NCBI GenBank assembly: GCA_037176705.1 | Contig: CM073886.1 | Coordinates: 121,857,001 to 121,921,000 of the forward strand | Length of the DNA stretch: 64,000 nucleotides | From: Molossus alvarezi | Taxonomy: Eukaryota; Chordata; Mammalia; Chiroptera; Molossidae | Direction of reading: 5' to 3' | In this document: positions 24,058-37,620 of the stretch, piece after piece | Numbering within the stretch: position 1 is the first letter of the stretch | Layout of the letters: each line of letters opens with the position of its first letter | Position numbers and translations under genes: made by a program | Notes under the pieces: model-generated | Databases searched by the model: none | Told to the model about the DNA's origin: nothing | Seen by the model: the letters and a program-made list of their open reading frames with translations, nothing else

Positions 24058-26092
24058 GTACCATAGGCAGTGCTGTTAAATGTGCGCTCAAAGATTGCTT
24101 CGAAGGACACGTTCTTTAGGTTTCTGTGGGATGCATGCTCTGTTCTAGAGAAAAGAAAAGAAAAAGTCCCTTCAGAAGGATGGAAAGGCGGCTTTAGTAA
24201 TGCATGAATGATAATAACGTGTACTTTACCAATCACAAGAGGAAACAGATTTAAGCAAGCACGCAATCTGGTCTGCCTCGCGGCTGCAGAGGCGCCTTGC
24301 TAAACAAACACTACACAACCAGCCTCCCTGACCACAGCGATCTCATTGACAAGAGCGTACAACAGGTCTGTTTTCTCACCCTCTCATCCCACCCAGATAA
24401 CATCTGGTTGGACAGCCTCTTAGCTATTGATGCCAGAATGCTTGTTCTCAGGACCACCAGGACTTGAGCGGGAGCCTTCTTGGAAGCCTCATCCAGAGGT
24501 AATGCTCACGGCACACTTACCAGCTGTGCTGCCATCAACACTCTTTTCCTGGTGAACCCGCATGATTTCATTTCCTTCTCCAGTTGCCCCACCCCCGGCC
24601 CCTCCCCCCACCCCGTCACCTTTTACGCTCTTGGGAGAAGGGGGAAGGGGTGGGAGATGTCTTCATCCTGATATTTTGTCAGTTGACACTTGGGTTTCCA
24701 ATGAGTGCAGACTTTGCAGGACAGGATTCTATTTCTTATGACCGTGAGATAATGATGTACTCTTGCATGGGAAATGGTTACTCATTTGTGTATGTGATTG
24801 GTGGACGCAAACAGAGCCAAGAAGTTGCAGGAAAATGCTACTACGTTCCTTTCTGCCCACTCTTCTCTTTCCCCATAGCACATCTCTGACTTAGAGGAGG
24901 AATGTCCATAGACACTGCCCAACACGATGGTTTCTGGGTCTATAGCTACAACCCAGAACTCAGGTATTACTGACCCTGTTCTCTTCCACCCTTGGCTCAC
25001 TGTGCCCCCTTAGGCAAGTCACTCCACCTATGTGAGCTGGCTCTGCACATCCATTCCCCTCCCAGGGAGTTCTCAAGGACATTTACAATCTCCTTTCAAG
25101 ATCTCTGGGTAATAAGAGCTTCACAGTGCAACTCACAAGTCATGAAGCAAAGTTCTAACTACTGCATGCCTTAGAGAGCTGGCCATACTTGAACAGAAAC
25201 TATGTCAGATTTTTCCTCAGTGCCTGGCAGGTGGCAGGTGGCTGCTGGCTTCCACTTGCCTGAGTCTTTAAGCAAGTGACTGCACATACAGGAGCCCCCA
25301 TTGGAGGAGGGATAGCCCATAAAACAGTCATGCAGATGAGATGGCTTGGGGCACTTGTGTTTGAAGCTGGCTGGCCCACCGCTGACCAGGAGTAATCATT
25401 GCAGCCTCAGTTCTTACCACAGAGGCTAGAGTAATGCTAACGTGAGGGCACAATGTCATGCTGTTTTTCTGGGAAACAAGGTCTTTGCAATAAGCACTTA
25501 GAGGACAGAACTCACACATGTCATTTTATTTTGTGGAGATGGAAGTCCCTCCTCACCATGCTGCTGGTGTCTGCATCAAGGACCTGCAGTTTTCCTGGGT
25601 GCAGACTGGGGGTCCTGCATCCTTTATCCTGTCTCTTCACGGGAGACCAGTGTTTACAGGTTTCGGCTTCTGGTGATTGTGCTGAAAACCCCACTGTGTC
25701 ACCCTTTGTAAGGGGAAAGCCCTCATTAGGTATCAGTTGAGAAAATATTACTTCCCTTTGGATTACTTCCCTTTAGGATTATTATCCCAACCCTAGCTGA
25801 TGGATACCTTGAAGTGGAATTTTCCGGTATTTTCTGATACTTAATACATCGACTTTACCGAAGGAATAAGAGTATACTGAGTAATTTGAAGGCAAAATTA
25901 CTCTAACACAATCCCTTTTGCATGGTTAAAAGGAAATGCGTGGGTAACCTCAGCAAGATCATCAACATTTATGATGTTGTTAAAGAGAAAGAAATTATAA
26001 GCTGCGAACAACCGATATAAAATGGACTTTTAAAATGTAACCTAATCACAAGTTGGGAATGCTGTCACTGGGACCATTAAAAAAGCAGTATA

Positions 26093-26297
26093 ACCCTGCC
26101 AGTGTGGCTCAGTGGTTGAGCATTGACCCATGCACCAAGAGGTCACCAGTTCGATTCCTGGTCAGGGCACATGCCCAGGTTGTGGGTCAAATACCCAGTT
26201 GGGGGCATGCAGGAGGCGGCCAGTCTCTCTCATCAATGTTTCTATCTCTCTCTCTCCCTCTCCATTCCTCTTTCTCTAAAATCAATAAGGAAAAAAG
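26093..26297 (+). mobile_element. Ves-type SINE, subfamily B
   Basis: Head ccctgccagtgtggctcagtgg, B box gttcgattcctggtcaggg, middle gcacatgcccaggttgtggg, CT-rich end and ctctaaaatcaataagg tail. Confidence 0.93.
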
Positions 26298-28139
26298 AAA
26301 GGAGTATCCGCTCTTTTCCAGGATGGTGTTAAGACAAGGGGCATAATTATTTAGTTTGCCGAAAATCTTTCTAAGGAGTAATTTCCAAGCTGCACAGTAA
26401 TTTAGATACTTATAAATAATTGGAATGCATGAATGATTTGATGAGAATTTCCTTCAAAGTTTTAAGTACAGTGATTCTACACCAAAGTGGGGTATGAGCC
26501 AGTGAGAAGGAGAGGGAGGGGTACTTCTGCACACTGCCTGAGGAGGAACGAAGTCAGGGGCCACTCTTAGACTGGAAAAGCAAACTCAAATGCCTCCAGG
26601 GGCCAAGCAGGTGGCCTCTATATCTGAAACTGCCATTTCTGGCTGCTGTTTGTTTTCCTACTTTGCTAGAGTCATGGATGCAGAGAAATACTTCTGTTTG
26701 ACAGAAGTAACATGGACAAGTGTGGTGATAAGTGGAAAGTGACCCGGCTTGCAGAGCAGTGTAGACAAAGGGGGGTGAGGAGACTATTGTGACCTAAAAA
26801 TGATCAGTTCCAGCCTATTGTTTCCATCTGTCAACAAGGGCCGAATCTTCAACTTTTCAAAAGAATCCAGAAATCCTAAACGTTTTAAGAACCTCTAGAG
26901 TTGTATATGTTGATGCTATCAACAGAACCAAACGCGGCAGGCCAAGCAGAGCACGTCTGCCGACCCGGTACAACCCTCAGGCCGCCAGTATCAGCATCGG
27001 GGTTGAGTGTCCATGATATAAATTATAAGCGATGGCACTGATAAACCTGTGCATCCATCGGGCTCGCACTTTATTCCACTGTTGACAGTTCCATGCCGAA
27101 GCCTAACGCAGCGTGAAATCGGCTCCTGAACCCCACATGCATTGCCCATGAAACAAGCAGCATTGGAAAACACCTCGTCCCCATCCCCTGGCCTTCACCA
27201 CGTCATGTCGTAGCTGTTCTGAACTCCTCAGCACCCAACAGGAACACCGGAATAAGAACTCAGAGGTCCTGCTTTCACAGAAAGAATCTCCCAGTAGGAA
27301 AGGGCTTGACAGGCACAGTGCTCTTAAGTTCAAAAGTCCCAGGGTGCAGACAGAAATTGAAATGCATGAAACCCTCTATTGCATGTCTTGGATTAGGCGT
27401 TTTGTTTGGGAAGAGTCTGTACATTTAATTGTACTGAGGTCACATTTACACTCTGAGAAAACGGACTTAGGTTTTTGTACATGAAACACCGTGTTTGAGC
27501 TCTGGCTCTAAGCCTCTGCAAGCTGTGCTCTCTGTTCCCTGAACTTGAAATTCTACTCCTTCCCAACTTCATTGGTCATTGGTGTGTATTAGCATTCCAG
27601 AAGCTGCTAGGTTTGTACTCAAGTACCTTTTTTTTTTTTTTTGGAACAAGAATAGTATGTCTGTGCCAAAACACCACACAATAAAATAAGAGTTTGGCAT
27701 CAATTTCTATTGATTTGGTCAGGATAGATAGCCAAACTAGATATTTCATGCCAGAAATATGAGTTGGCTTAGCTGGCTTCGTCTGATTAAAGTCACTAGA
27801 TGATAATGAAATTCCATTTCAGGTTGTGCTGTGTAAATGTAACGATCACCTCCTCTTTACTTCTGAGTCTTTCCAGAAAACGAATGCTTTCTCTTCCCTC
27901 ATCCTCAGGGCGCAATTCCTCCTCAACCCCTTGCCTAAAGGAAATCTTTTGTGCCTCTAGTTTTCTGAAATGGGGGGATCATCACTTTAGACAAGCAATC
28001 ACTGTGGAGTTGGGCGAATTGTAAGTAAAAGGTTGGTAGGGGGTTGTCCACAGCAACAGTAAATGTAGTAGCAATGTCTGGGCATGTGGTAAGGCACACT
28101 GGAGGCAGGGTTATCAAACATGAAGTGTATCTTTTAACC

Positions 28140-28235
28140 TTCACTTATCTATTAGCAGCTATTTTTTGAGCTCTTGCTATATAAGAACTGAGCCAGGCAC
28201 AGAGGATACATGAATACAGTGGTCTAGTCCCCTAG
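28140..28235 (-). repeat. Possible L2/MIR 3' remnant
   Basis: ttttgagctcttgctatata followed by gaactgagccaggcacagagg resembles the reverse complement of the L2 terminal region. Short and decayed. Confidence 0.4.
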
Positions 28236-28675
28236 AAGATGTATTTTGGGTGGAGCGGGGGATGTTTCCCTGCATTGCCTTAAATCATACAATATATGTA
28301 AATTCCAAGTTCAACTCTAAGGGAAGGAGTAGGGCTGGTTCTCTGTACTCCCAGCAAGAAGGAGACAAGTTGATTGATTTTTAAGAAATTGATCCCAACT
28401 GATTTTTCAAGTCATGGCATCTCCATCATTCACTGAAAATGTTCCTCAAGTCAACATGCTTCTCTTCTAATGCCTCAAGTCACCAGGGAAGTGGGAGTCC
28501 AGGTGATGCTATTGGCTGCCAAAGACTCTGGGAGCCTGAGACCTGGGAGCGAAACTGCAAATGTTTGGTGGAGTTAAATACATGTGGGCACCAAAATAAG
28601 ACTTTGTTTTACCTGTCATCCAGAGGATAGACAGAGAATTGAGAAGAAGGACTTTCTCACTGTGATTTAAAATTA

Positions 28676-28884
28676 GCCCAGTCGGTGTGGCCCAGTGGAT
28701 TGAGCGATGATGTCTCATGAACTAAGAGGTCCCGGTTTGGTTTCCGGTCCGGGCACATTCCTGGGTTTTGGGATTGATCCCCAGTAGGGGGTGTGCAGGA
28801 GGCAGCTGATCGATGTTTCTCTCTCACATCGATTTTTCTATCTCTCTCTCCCTTTCTCTCTAAAAAAAAAAAAAAAAAAAAAAT
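28676..28884 (+). mobile_element. Ves-type SINE, subfamily B
   Basis: Head gcccagtcggtgtggcccagtgg, middle gtccgggcacattcctggg, end ctctctaaaaaa followed by a 22-A tail. Short duplication taaaatta at 28668-28675 and 28888-28895. Confidence 0.92.
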
Positions 28885-31800
28885 CAGTAAAATTAAGGAG
28901 GGGGTTCTGCACCACCAAAATAAATAAATACTGTTGTATTTAGTCCATTTTGGGAAATTGATCTAGTCCAATCATCCCTTCCAAGTCATTGTCCAGCTTC
29001 TGCCTAAACATTTCCAAGGACAAGAGCTCTTTGGAACCCAATGGTCCTTAGAAAACCATAACAGTTCTTTTTTGCATCCAAAATGAAACAAATTAAAAAA
29101 AAAAAAAATCAAACCAAATCAAACAGCCACCTGCCTGTATCCCTCCTCTATATGACAAGCTCCGAGGTGTGTCACATGTACCTCAGGCAGCTCCTTCCAA
29201 ATCTGCCACCTGGGACTTGGCTGTAATTGAAGCCAACAAGCAGCAATCGCCGGCAAATACCTGAGAAAATAAAAGTAGAGACAATAATAAAAAATAAAAG
29301 TAGCGACAATAAATGTACCTCAAAGTATGGCCCTTGGCTTCCAAAATATGACAGTTGCAATACGAGTGTCATTTTTGTCATTTCATTTAACACAAGAGGG
29401 CAAAAAAGGAGCTGGGCAATTCTTAATTCACGCACATGAGGAGGGTTTGTTGAGGATTTGCCAAAACTTAAGAAAAATATAATATTTTAAACTATTCACC
29501 ACCGTGGTTCTGGTGTACGGCAGAGGCCTATTTGAAATATTCGAGGCATTTATGTACAAGAAACGAGACTGTAGAGTTATCCTTCCCCCACACGTAGATT
29601 GATTGAAGAAAACAAGAAGTGTCTCTTTGGAGTGGGGAGGAGGTTCTCTGAGCCTCCCTTTCATCCTCTGCAAAATGAAGGTGGAAACAACCTGTGTCGC
29701 GGGGCTCGAGGGAGCACTCACACCTGGCACAGGTGTGGCAGCTCAGTTAGTGGCAGCTATTGGCAGTAATAGTAGCTGCAGTAAGGGCTGTCCTGTGGTC
29801 CACATCGTAGCCGTGAAAATTCTAGAGCAAGAAGAGAGAGCTCGGTTGAGGAGCGTGTAACTAAGCCTCCAGATTCCATGCGTCCCATTTGTCTGTGATC
29901 CTTGCAGCGATCACTGTCCTATTAAGCAGAGATTGAAGAAACCATGAAGTTCATGGAGTAACAACATGGGAGCCAGAGAATTCCTTCCTCACCACTGGAG
30001 GGGCTGGTTTCTGCCCTGCAGCATGGCATGTGATTACCTTCTCACAGCTGCATACTTCTAAAAGCTATCACCGGTGATACATCTCCCCAGTCTTTCCTGA
30101 GACGCCCCAGCCCCAGCGTGCGGCACCCTGGGGTCCACGCGCAGCAAATTCTGCGTGCCGCTGACCTACTGCAGCAGAGCCTTCCCAGCTAGCACAAGCT
30201 TTAGACTAGCCGAGTCTGTCTCGACACGTCAGCACCCATCGTGGGGGCCTGGAAACAAGCCAGGAAGGCGCTCTAGCCAACAGGCTGGTCCTGCTTTATT
30301 TTCTCCCCAGGGCCATTCAAAACACAGGAGAGGAAGCCAAGCCATGTCCATCCCGAGAGGGAGGTTGTGGGATAAAAGTGGGCAGACACATCTGAGGGGT
30401 AAAGAGATCACCTGGCTTTTTCACGTCATATAGAAAGTAAATCTGGGTGGTAAAATGCCTTCTTTTTTTTTTTTAGTAGATTTGGACTTTGGAAAGGTGT
30501 AGGCAAAGCCATCTAATTCTAGCTATCCCAGAAAGTGTCATCCTTTCCTTCGCATACAGTCTCATTCGAGAAGCCTCTGTTGATGTTTTCATGAACCAGC
30601 CGCTTTCCTAGGACTTGGGTACCAAATCGAAAAAGACAAGGTCCCTGACCTCAGGGAGTTCAGAGGCTGGTTAGGGGTGGACTTGTGATTGAAATAGTAC
30701 AGGGTGACGGGGCCCGGGCAGGACGGCCGGGAAGGCAACACGGAGGGAAGGGGCGATGCCACCTTCTGACGCTCCGGCTGTCCAGCTCCCTGGTCAGGAG
30801 TCACTATTGGCAGAGAAGGTTTTGTGTGTTCGGTTGGTTTTGGTTTTGGTTCTATGGTCCCGCCTTGTTTTCTTATACCCTACTCTTTCACCGCTAAACT
30901 AGGGTGGGACCCTGAGAGGTTCCCAGCAAAAGTCACCTCAGGGAATGTTTCAAACCCCTTTCAGACGGGAGCCACTCAGCTTTCAGGGGGCAAGCCCAGA
31001 GGGGCGGGGCTGTGTGAGCCGGAAGGCAGGTGGGAGTGAACTGTAGCCTGGCACCCAGAGTGGGATCCCCTCTCCAGCACGCCTAGAAGGTGGCCATCGC
31101 TGCCACCCGAACGTTCCTTTCTCTGACGGTCCAAACTATCGAGCTGAAGCCTGCGTCCTGTCTGGCCCACCTGTGGTCCCAGTCGCCCTGTGGAGCTAGG
31201 CCGTGATGGTTCTTGTCACGGTGTCAGGAGTGCACCTGAGCAAGCCTAAGTGTCTCAGTTCTTCTAGGCCCTTCACCACCCTCCCCTGCACCCCTTTGTT
31301 CCCAGAATGGAACCCAGTGCCCCAGATGTCCCATAACTGGGTGGAACAGTGACCTGGACCCCACCCTCTGTGTATACCAGCTGGGGCTGGGTCGGCAGGT
31401 GTATCAGCTGCATTGCCTCAGAGGATCTCAACCTGTGGTCACCTGATGCTCAGAATTGAACATGTATGGGGGAAAGAATTGTGGTAAAAATACAATTAGT
31501 CTTGATGTGAAAGATCGGAAGCCGCAGGCCGGAGGCTCTGTGTGAGACGAGACTCCAGAAAGCTCGGGCCTGCGGGGGTTGGGATTGCTTATCTGTGAAT
31601 TTCAGCAGCTTCAAGTTTGCCTGTGGTTGTGATCTGTTCTGGTTTATAAGAAATTTCTTTTAAAAAACATTAAAAGGATCATTGTAAAGCTTCCTTTGAA
31701 ATTAAATTATTCTCTAAGACAGATGAGATTTTACCAATTTGATAGTTTCCTTCAAACCGCTGTTGGAACTGCAGGCCTGCGGGAAGTGCTGGGAAGGGAT

Positions 31801-32149
31801 GCTCCCCCTCTGTGGACACGTGGTTCCCGGGAGAGCGTGCTGTCTGGTGAATTCCCCCTAGAGATGTGTGCTCAAGGGCTAGAGGTGGTGGTGGGGGCTG
31901 AGGGCGGGAGATGCTTCTGCATGAGCCACCAACCCGTGCACTTTAACTGCTGCGTTCACACGAGAGTTTCTACCCTCCGATTCAGGTTAGTTACACTACG
32001 TGGGACGTAGGCCCCGGGCTCCACCTCCCAGCTCCAGAACTGGTCTGAAATGAGGCCTGGGAATTGATGTTCTTTATGGTGTGCCCGGGGCTGAGAACCA
32101 TCACTACGGTTTTTCTAGAAGTGTTCTTTGAGATGTGAATACTGAGCTC

Positions 32150-32290
32150 GGGTCCTCGTTAGTTCAGATAGCCTCTCTTCCAAGAAGCCTTCCGGGCTTT
32201 CCCTTGGCCCTTCTAATACTTGCTTCCAAAGGAGTAGCTTCATTATTTATTCCATGTGGTTATACTTCAAATCATTTCAATAAAATGAAT
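32150..32290 (+). repeat. Possible L2 3' remnant
   Basis: ctcttccaagaagccttccg followed by cattatttattccatgtgg resembles the plus-strand L2 3' region. Decayed. Confidence 0.45.
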
Positions 32291-32347
32291 GCTTACCATC
32301 TGTATAAGTAAAATAATACAGAAATACACAGAGCAAACCACAAAACT

Positions 32348-32368
32348 ACACACACACACACACACACA
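32348..32368 (+). repeat. (CA)n microsatellite
   Basis: About ten CA units. Confidence 0.9.
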
Positions 32369-33372
32369 TACACATGTCTATTGGGTCAGATTAAATGGCT
32401 TCTGCTAGAAGAAATGTTTATCCTGGAAATTATTGGGAATCTGCATTCCATTATAAAAGACTTCTGGAGGCAGACAAAGCTTTCTGTGATGATGTCATTG
32501 ATTGCAGGTTTCCAGGGGACAGTGCCCTGTCTCACCTGTGTTCCATGGGCAGTGGGCATTTCATGAGAAGCAGAAAGAAGGTTTTGGGGTGGTGGTTTAC
32601 TCCGCTGGAGGAATGATCTGCCGGAATGATCCAGCCAACTTTGAGTCTGGGTAGATCTAGGTTCCCAAGTCTTATGTTTCTGCAAATTCATTTCTCCAGG
32701 CAAGATAAACTTCTTAGCTTCTTCACGGAGAAGAGCTTTTCCAGAATCTCAGGTCCCCAGGCTGCAAGTGATTGCACTTGTTCTGCTAACCCATCAACAC
32801 CTACACACCAGTGGGGCACTGTTCAAAGATTCGTTTCCTGGACTTGCTCATATGGGAAAGAGGTTTTGCCATTTTTGTATTTATTTAATTTTTTAAACAA
32901 GTACTTGAGTTTCCATTGGAGTTTTCTTTAGAGGGAAGAAACTTTCCCTGAATCACTAAGGGGGTCTCCTCTCACAGGGCATTGGATTGAAATTGGCCAG
33001 TACCTGAGGGACAAGTGAAACAGTCAGAGGAGCTATTGGCTAATCTTTTCAGATGAGTTCTATAAGAAGCAGCTGGATGACTGAAGGCCTCCTAGGTCCA
33101 GTCTGTTAAAATTATATCCATATTACCAGGACTTGTCGTTAATGTTGGGGGAGGGGAACCTATATATATATAGATATGTATACACACACACAGTCTTGTT
33201 TGATCTGTAATATCCCTGGGCCCCCTCCCCCACAAACCTTCCCTCCAACTACTGAATTATTTTGAAACAAATGCCAGCCATTTCATTACATTTCGAAAGC
33301 AAAGGAAACATAAGAGAAGTGTAATATTTTAAATAATTTTAACATACCTTATGTTTTTCTTTTACTGTCCTA

Positions 33373-33392
33373 ACACACACACACACACACAC
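33373..33392 (+). repeat. (CA)n microsatellite
   Basis: About ten CA units. Confidence 0.9.
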
Positions 33393-33996
33393 CAACAGCT
33401 GTCAGTCACCTGAAGAAAGTGTTGCCAACCAAATTCTTTACTTTCTTTCCACTTACGGTGCAAACTTCTCTATTATATTTATATTGATTATGCTTAATTC
33501 TCTATTATGCTTTATATTAATTACCCAAACTCTTCTGCAGCCAGAGCATGGTGGGTCTTTCATAGGAAATCATGCAGTAAAACGTTTATGCTATGAGACT
33601 TTGGACACAGTTCCCTACAACACAATATGAGTATGTATACATGCATAGCTCCGTGTGTTTGTTCTTTTCTCCAAAGTCCTTCCAGCTCTTAAAGTATTGT
33701 AGTCTGACCATGCCTCTACCATTGATAGCTCTTTTTTCATTTACAACTTTTCCAGAATTTGCTTCTGTACTTTATAAGTTTTCTCAAGTAGATTATTTCT
33801 ACTTAAGCTGTAATTTGAATGCATTGTCCTCAGAGGTGTTTGTGCTAAGAGCATAAGTTTTATTATTTTAAAGCTGTCTTCCTGGAAGCATATTGCAAAG
33901 CTTTCCCAAATTGTAATATAGTGATATATACAAAAACTTCGTATCAGCATACCTGACCTACACACACTAAGTATTTAAGAAAGAAATGGAAGCATT

Positions 33997-34234
33997 GCCC
34001 TGGCCGGTATGGCTCAGCGGTAAGAGCGTCACCTGTGGACCAAATTGTTCTGGGATTGAGTCCAGCTAAGGGCATGTACCTTGGTTGCAGTTCGTCCCCC
34101 ACCACGGTTGGGGTCGTGCGGGAGGCAACCAGTCGATGTGGCTCTATCACATCGATGTTTCTCTCTCTCTTCCAGCTCTATCTGAAGATAAATGTAAAAA
34201 TATCCTCAGATGAGGACTTAAAAAAAGGAAAAAA
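33997..34234 (+). mobile_element. Ves-type SINE, subfamily A
   Basis: Head gccctggccggtatggctcagcgg, then agctaagggcatgtaccttgg, and tatcctcagatgaggac before the A-rich tail. Perfect 13-bp duplication aaatggaagcatt at 33984-33996 and 34235-34247. The body is more diverged than other A copies, yet the duplication is intact. Confidence 0.94.
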
Positions 34235-35281
34235 AAAATGGAAGCATTTAGTAGCTTCTATACTGGAATCTTGGAATCTGACATGTCTGAGAGCACCCGC
34301 TGGTATGGACCCCAAAGACAGTCTTAGAGCTGGACATGGGTGTAGTGGTTCTAAACGTACTTAGGAATAAAACTAAATCATAACACTCTTATAGGTACAT
34401 CAGAAATGTTTGCATTTTGAAGCTATGACATAGGAACACATTTACTGTGAAAGCATGTGGCTCTTGTGCAGACTAAGAGCAGGCTAACTATGAGCACATT
34501 TCCATGAGTCATACACACTCTCTCATCTAAGCACGACTGACAATTTCAAATTTTCTGACATCATTTAGGTATAATAGTTCATAGATTTCAAGCCCTGATT
34601 CTGCTATCATTCAAGTGAGTAGACAACAAGAAAGTTTAAGAAAAATTTATAGTGAAAAAATCTTTAAACTGAGAGAATTCATTGGATTGATTTTAATCTA
34701 TTCATATCGTCCCTCTGAATTGAACACACAGTGTCATTATTTGTTTTAGCAGAAAACATTTGGGTTGAGCTTCTAGAACACAGATGTCCTATGGGAACAT
34801 GGCCTGAAGTCACCATGTAATTTCCCATTAAATAAACATCTGAACACTAACTTAACAACTACCAAGTGAGGTCAAGTGCCTGGGAAGTGCTGGATACATC
34901 ACATAAGCAAGTTTTCCTTCTGCGAAAGACAAAGATACAGCAATGTGATCAGATTTTCAACAGCTAGTGACATACTTATTACCAAATTTTTCCATTCACT
35001 ACTAAACTCCTTTTGTTCCTTAGAATGATAGAAACCTATTTCACAATAGAAAAAAAAAAAAAGTTATTTTATTTATATCAAGTCTCTCAAGTTATTTCTT
35101 CACATCGTTTTTCAGGATTGTGCTTATTTTTTGACAGCTTTAAAAAAACTGAGACATAATTCCCATGCATACAATGTATCCACATTAAGTGTATAATTCA
35201 ATGGCTTTTAGTAAATTCAAAGTTGTGCATTCATCACCACAATCAATTTCAGGACGTTTTTATTACCCTAAAAAGAAACCC

Positions 35282-36249
35282 TAAGGGTAAGAGATCTCTT
35301 CCTTACAACTGCATAGTGTTCCTTTGTGTACATGTGCCACAGCTGTTTTATCCACTTGTCTGCTGATGGACACTTGGGCTGTTTCCAGAGCTTAACAATT
35401 GTAAATAGTGCTGCTATGAACATAGGGGAACATATATTCTTTCTGATTGGTGTTTCAGGCTTCTTAGGATATGTTCCTAGAAGTGGGATCACTGGGTCAC
35501 ACTCCATATTGTTTTCCATAGTGGCTGCACCAGTCTGCATTCCCACCAGCAGTGTGCTAGAGTCCCCTTTTCTCCACATTCTGGCCAGCGCTTGTTGTTT
35601 GATGATTTGCTGTTTGATTCTGGCTTACACTTTTTTTTTTTTTTTTTTATCCTCACCCGAGGATATTTTTCCATTTTTTGTACAGATAGAGTGGGAGGGA
35701 GAGAGAGGAAGGGAGAGACAGAAACATCGACGTGAAGGGACACATCGAGTGGCTGCCACCCGCATGACCAACCAGGGCCGGGGACAAACTGCAACCGAAG
35801 TACGTGCCCTTAGCGGGAACCGAACCCGGGTCTCTCCAGACCGCAGGCCGACGCTCTAACCACTGAGCCAAACTGGCCAGGGCCTGGCTTACACTTTGAT
35901 ACGACATGGAAGGACCTGGAGAGTATTATGCTAAGTGAAATAAGCCAATCAGAGAAAGACAAGTATCACATGATCTCACTTATTTGTAGAATATAATGAA
36001 CAAAACACACTGACAAACAAAATAGATCCAGAGACATGGGAGCAGAAAACAGACTGACAAACCCCAAAGGGAAGGTGAGTAAGGGGGCAGGAAGAGATAA
36101 ACCAAAGAACTTACATGCATGTATGCATAGCCATTGGTCACAGACAGAAGTGTGGTGAAGGCAGGGGGATCGGGAGCGGGGAGAAGGGTATCAGGCTTGG
36201 GGGAGGAGGGATCTGTAATCCTTAAAGATAAAGATAATAATAGTAATAC
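35282..36249. mobile_element. Younger L1 insertion with 5' inversion (twin priming)
   Basis: The left arm (35282-35619) is in minus orientation and encodes a stretch of L1 ORF2 C-terminus ([11 protein letters not shown], later ALFTIVKLWKQPKCPSADKWIKQLWHMY). The right arm (35898-36249) is in plus orientation and continues from gacatggaaggacctggaga through ctaagtgaaataagcc, the 3' UTR and an A-rich tail (gataataatagtaatac). Such an inverted 5' arm is the signature of twin priming during LINE integration. Duplication aaagaaaccc at 35272-35281 and 36250-36259 bounds the whole. A Ves SINE sits at the inversion junction. Both arms are fragments with stops; no functional transposase or reverse transcriptase is encoded. 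Confidence 0.75.
35634..35883 (-). mobile_element. Ves-type SINE, subfamily A, nested in L1
   Basis: Minus orientation, bounded by a perfect 14-bp duplication ctggcttacacttt at 35620-35633 and 35884-35897. Almost identical to the copy at 21679-21931, so young. Confidence 0.96.
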
Positions 36250-37331
36250 AAAGAAACCCCAAACATCTTAGCTATCAACCCCTAAGAACTCTATTCCCCC
36301 AGCACTAGGCAAACACCAATCTATTTTCCGTCTCTTTAGGTCTGACTATTCAGGACACTTCATGTAAATAGAATCATACAATATATGGTTCTTTGTGATG
36401 GCTTCTTTCACTTTGCATGTTTTCAAGGATCATCCATGTTGTCAAAAGTATTAGTATTTCATTTCTTTTTATGGTCAATTGTATTCCATTGTATAGACAT
36501 ACCACAGTTTATTTATCTATCCATCAGTTGCTGGACATTTGGGTTGTTCACTGCTTTTTTTTTTCTTTTGGCTATTATGAATAATGCTGCTATGAACATT
36601 CATGGACATACGTTTTTATTTCTCTTGGGTATATACTTTGGAGTGGAATTGCTGCATACTATAGTAACCCTGCTTAACCTTTGAAGAACTGCCAGACTGT
36701 TTCCCAAAGTGGCTGCAATATTTATATTCCCTCTAGCAGTGGGTGAAGGTTCTAATTTCTGCACATTCTCACCACACTTGTTTTTAATCTTTTTGGTTAT
36801 AGCCATCCTAGTGGCTATGAAGTGGTATCTCATTGTGGTCTTAATTTTGCATTTCCCTGACAGTTAAAGATGCTGAGCATCTTTTCATGTGCTTATTGAC
36901 CATTTGTATGTCTTCTTTGGAGAAACATCTGTTCATGTCCTTTGCTCATTTTTTTTAATTGGGTTGTCTTTTATTATTGAGTATTATGTATTAAAATTGA
37001 ATTTCTTGAAAGCTCTGGACACTAGACTATTTACAGTGATGACCATAAATTCGTCATAAACCACAGTTACAGTCATTCTTGAGATTCTTCACTGTGATTA
37101 ATTCCTACTATAAACAACACTGTAAGTTCTTGTTACAAAGTATACAGCAAATGATCAAACAATGGTTAAAATGGCTTGTTCTATAATATTATTTTCTTTT
37201 GAAATAAAATTTTCCTCTTCCCCTCCAATAGGAAATAGTTGAATGACATTATCAAATACAGTGGCATTTTGTTTGTCTTAGGTGCAGGAGGACTCTTGCT
37301 TTTCCCTATAAAGATTTGTGTTTTAGCTAAA

Positions 37332-37426
37332 TTTTTTTTTTTTTTTTATCCTCACCTGAGGACATTTTTCCTTCTTTTTTTTTTTTTTTTTTTTTTTTTG
37401 TTCAGATAGAGTGGGAGGGAGGGAGG

Positions 37427-37462
<36 letters not shown>

Positions 37463-37620
37463 TTGACATGAAAGGAACACATCGAGTGGCTGCCTCCCTC
37501 ACCACCAACCAGGGCAGGGGACAAACTGCAACCGAGGTACGTGCCCTTAGCGGGAACCGAACCCCGGTCTCTCTGGACCGCAGACCAATGCTCTAACCGC
37601 TGAGCCAAACTGGCCAGGGC
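37332..37620 (-). mobile_element. Ves-type SINE, subfamily A, with internal T expansion
   Basis: Duplication ttagctaaa at 37323-37331 and 37621-37629. A 25-T run (37375-37399) replaces the usual short ccattttttgtt segment, and the GA-rich part is long; the copy is therefore about 289 bp rather than about 250. Confidence 0.94.

Larger units (their letters stand above)
35135..36965 (-). mobile_element. Old L1 (L1M-type) 3' end, split by a younger L1
   Basis: Two blocks of one ancient L1 read as reverse complement. The left block (35135-35281) has aaaactgagacataattccc, tcaatggcttttagtaaatt and gttgtgcattcatcaccac. The right block (36260-36965) has gtaaatagaatcatacaata, tgctatgaacattcatggac, cttgggtatatactttggag and gaactgccagactgtttccc. 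The gap (35282-36249) is a younger L1 insertion with its own duplication. Confidence 0.75.

Noticed and set aside
35282..35579. An active reverse transcriptase
   Set aside because: Only a C-terminal scrap of L1 ORF2, inverted and interrupted.
35326..35859. 177-codon open frame on +
   Set aside because: Composite of an antisense L1 fragment and a SINE; no real product.
37419..37460. Regular short repeats as a CRISPR array
   Set aside because: Simple GA-type microsatellite within a SINE in a vertebrate genome; no spacer structure.
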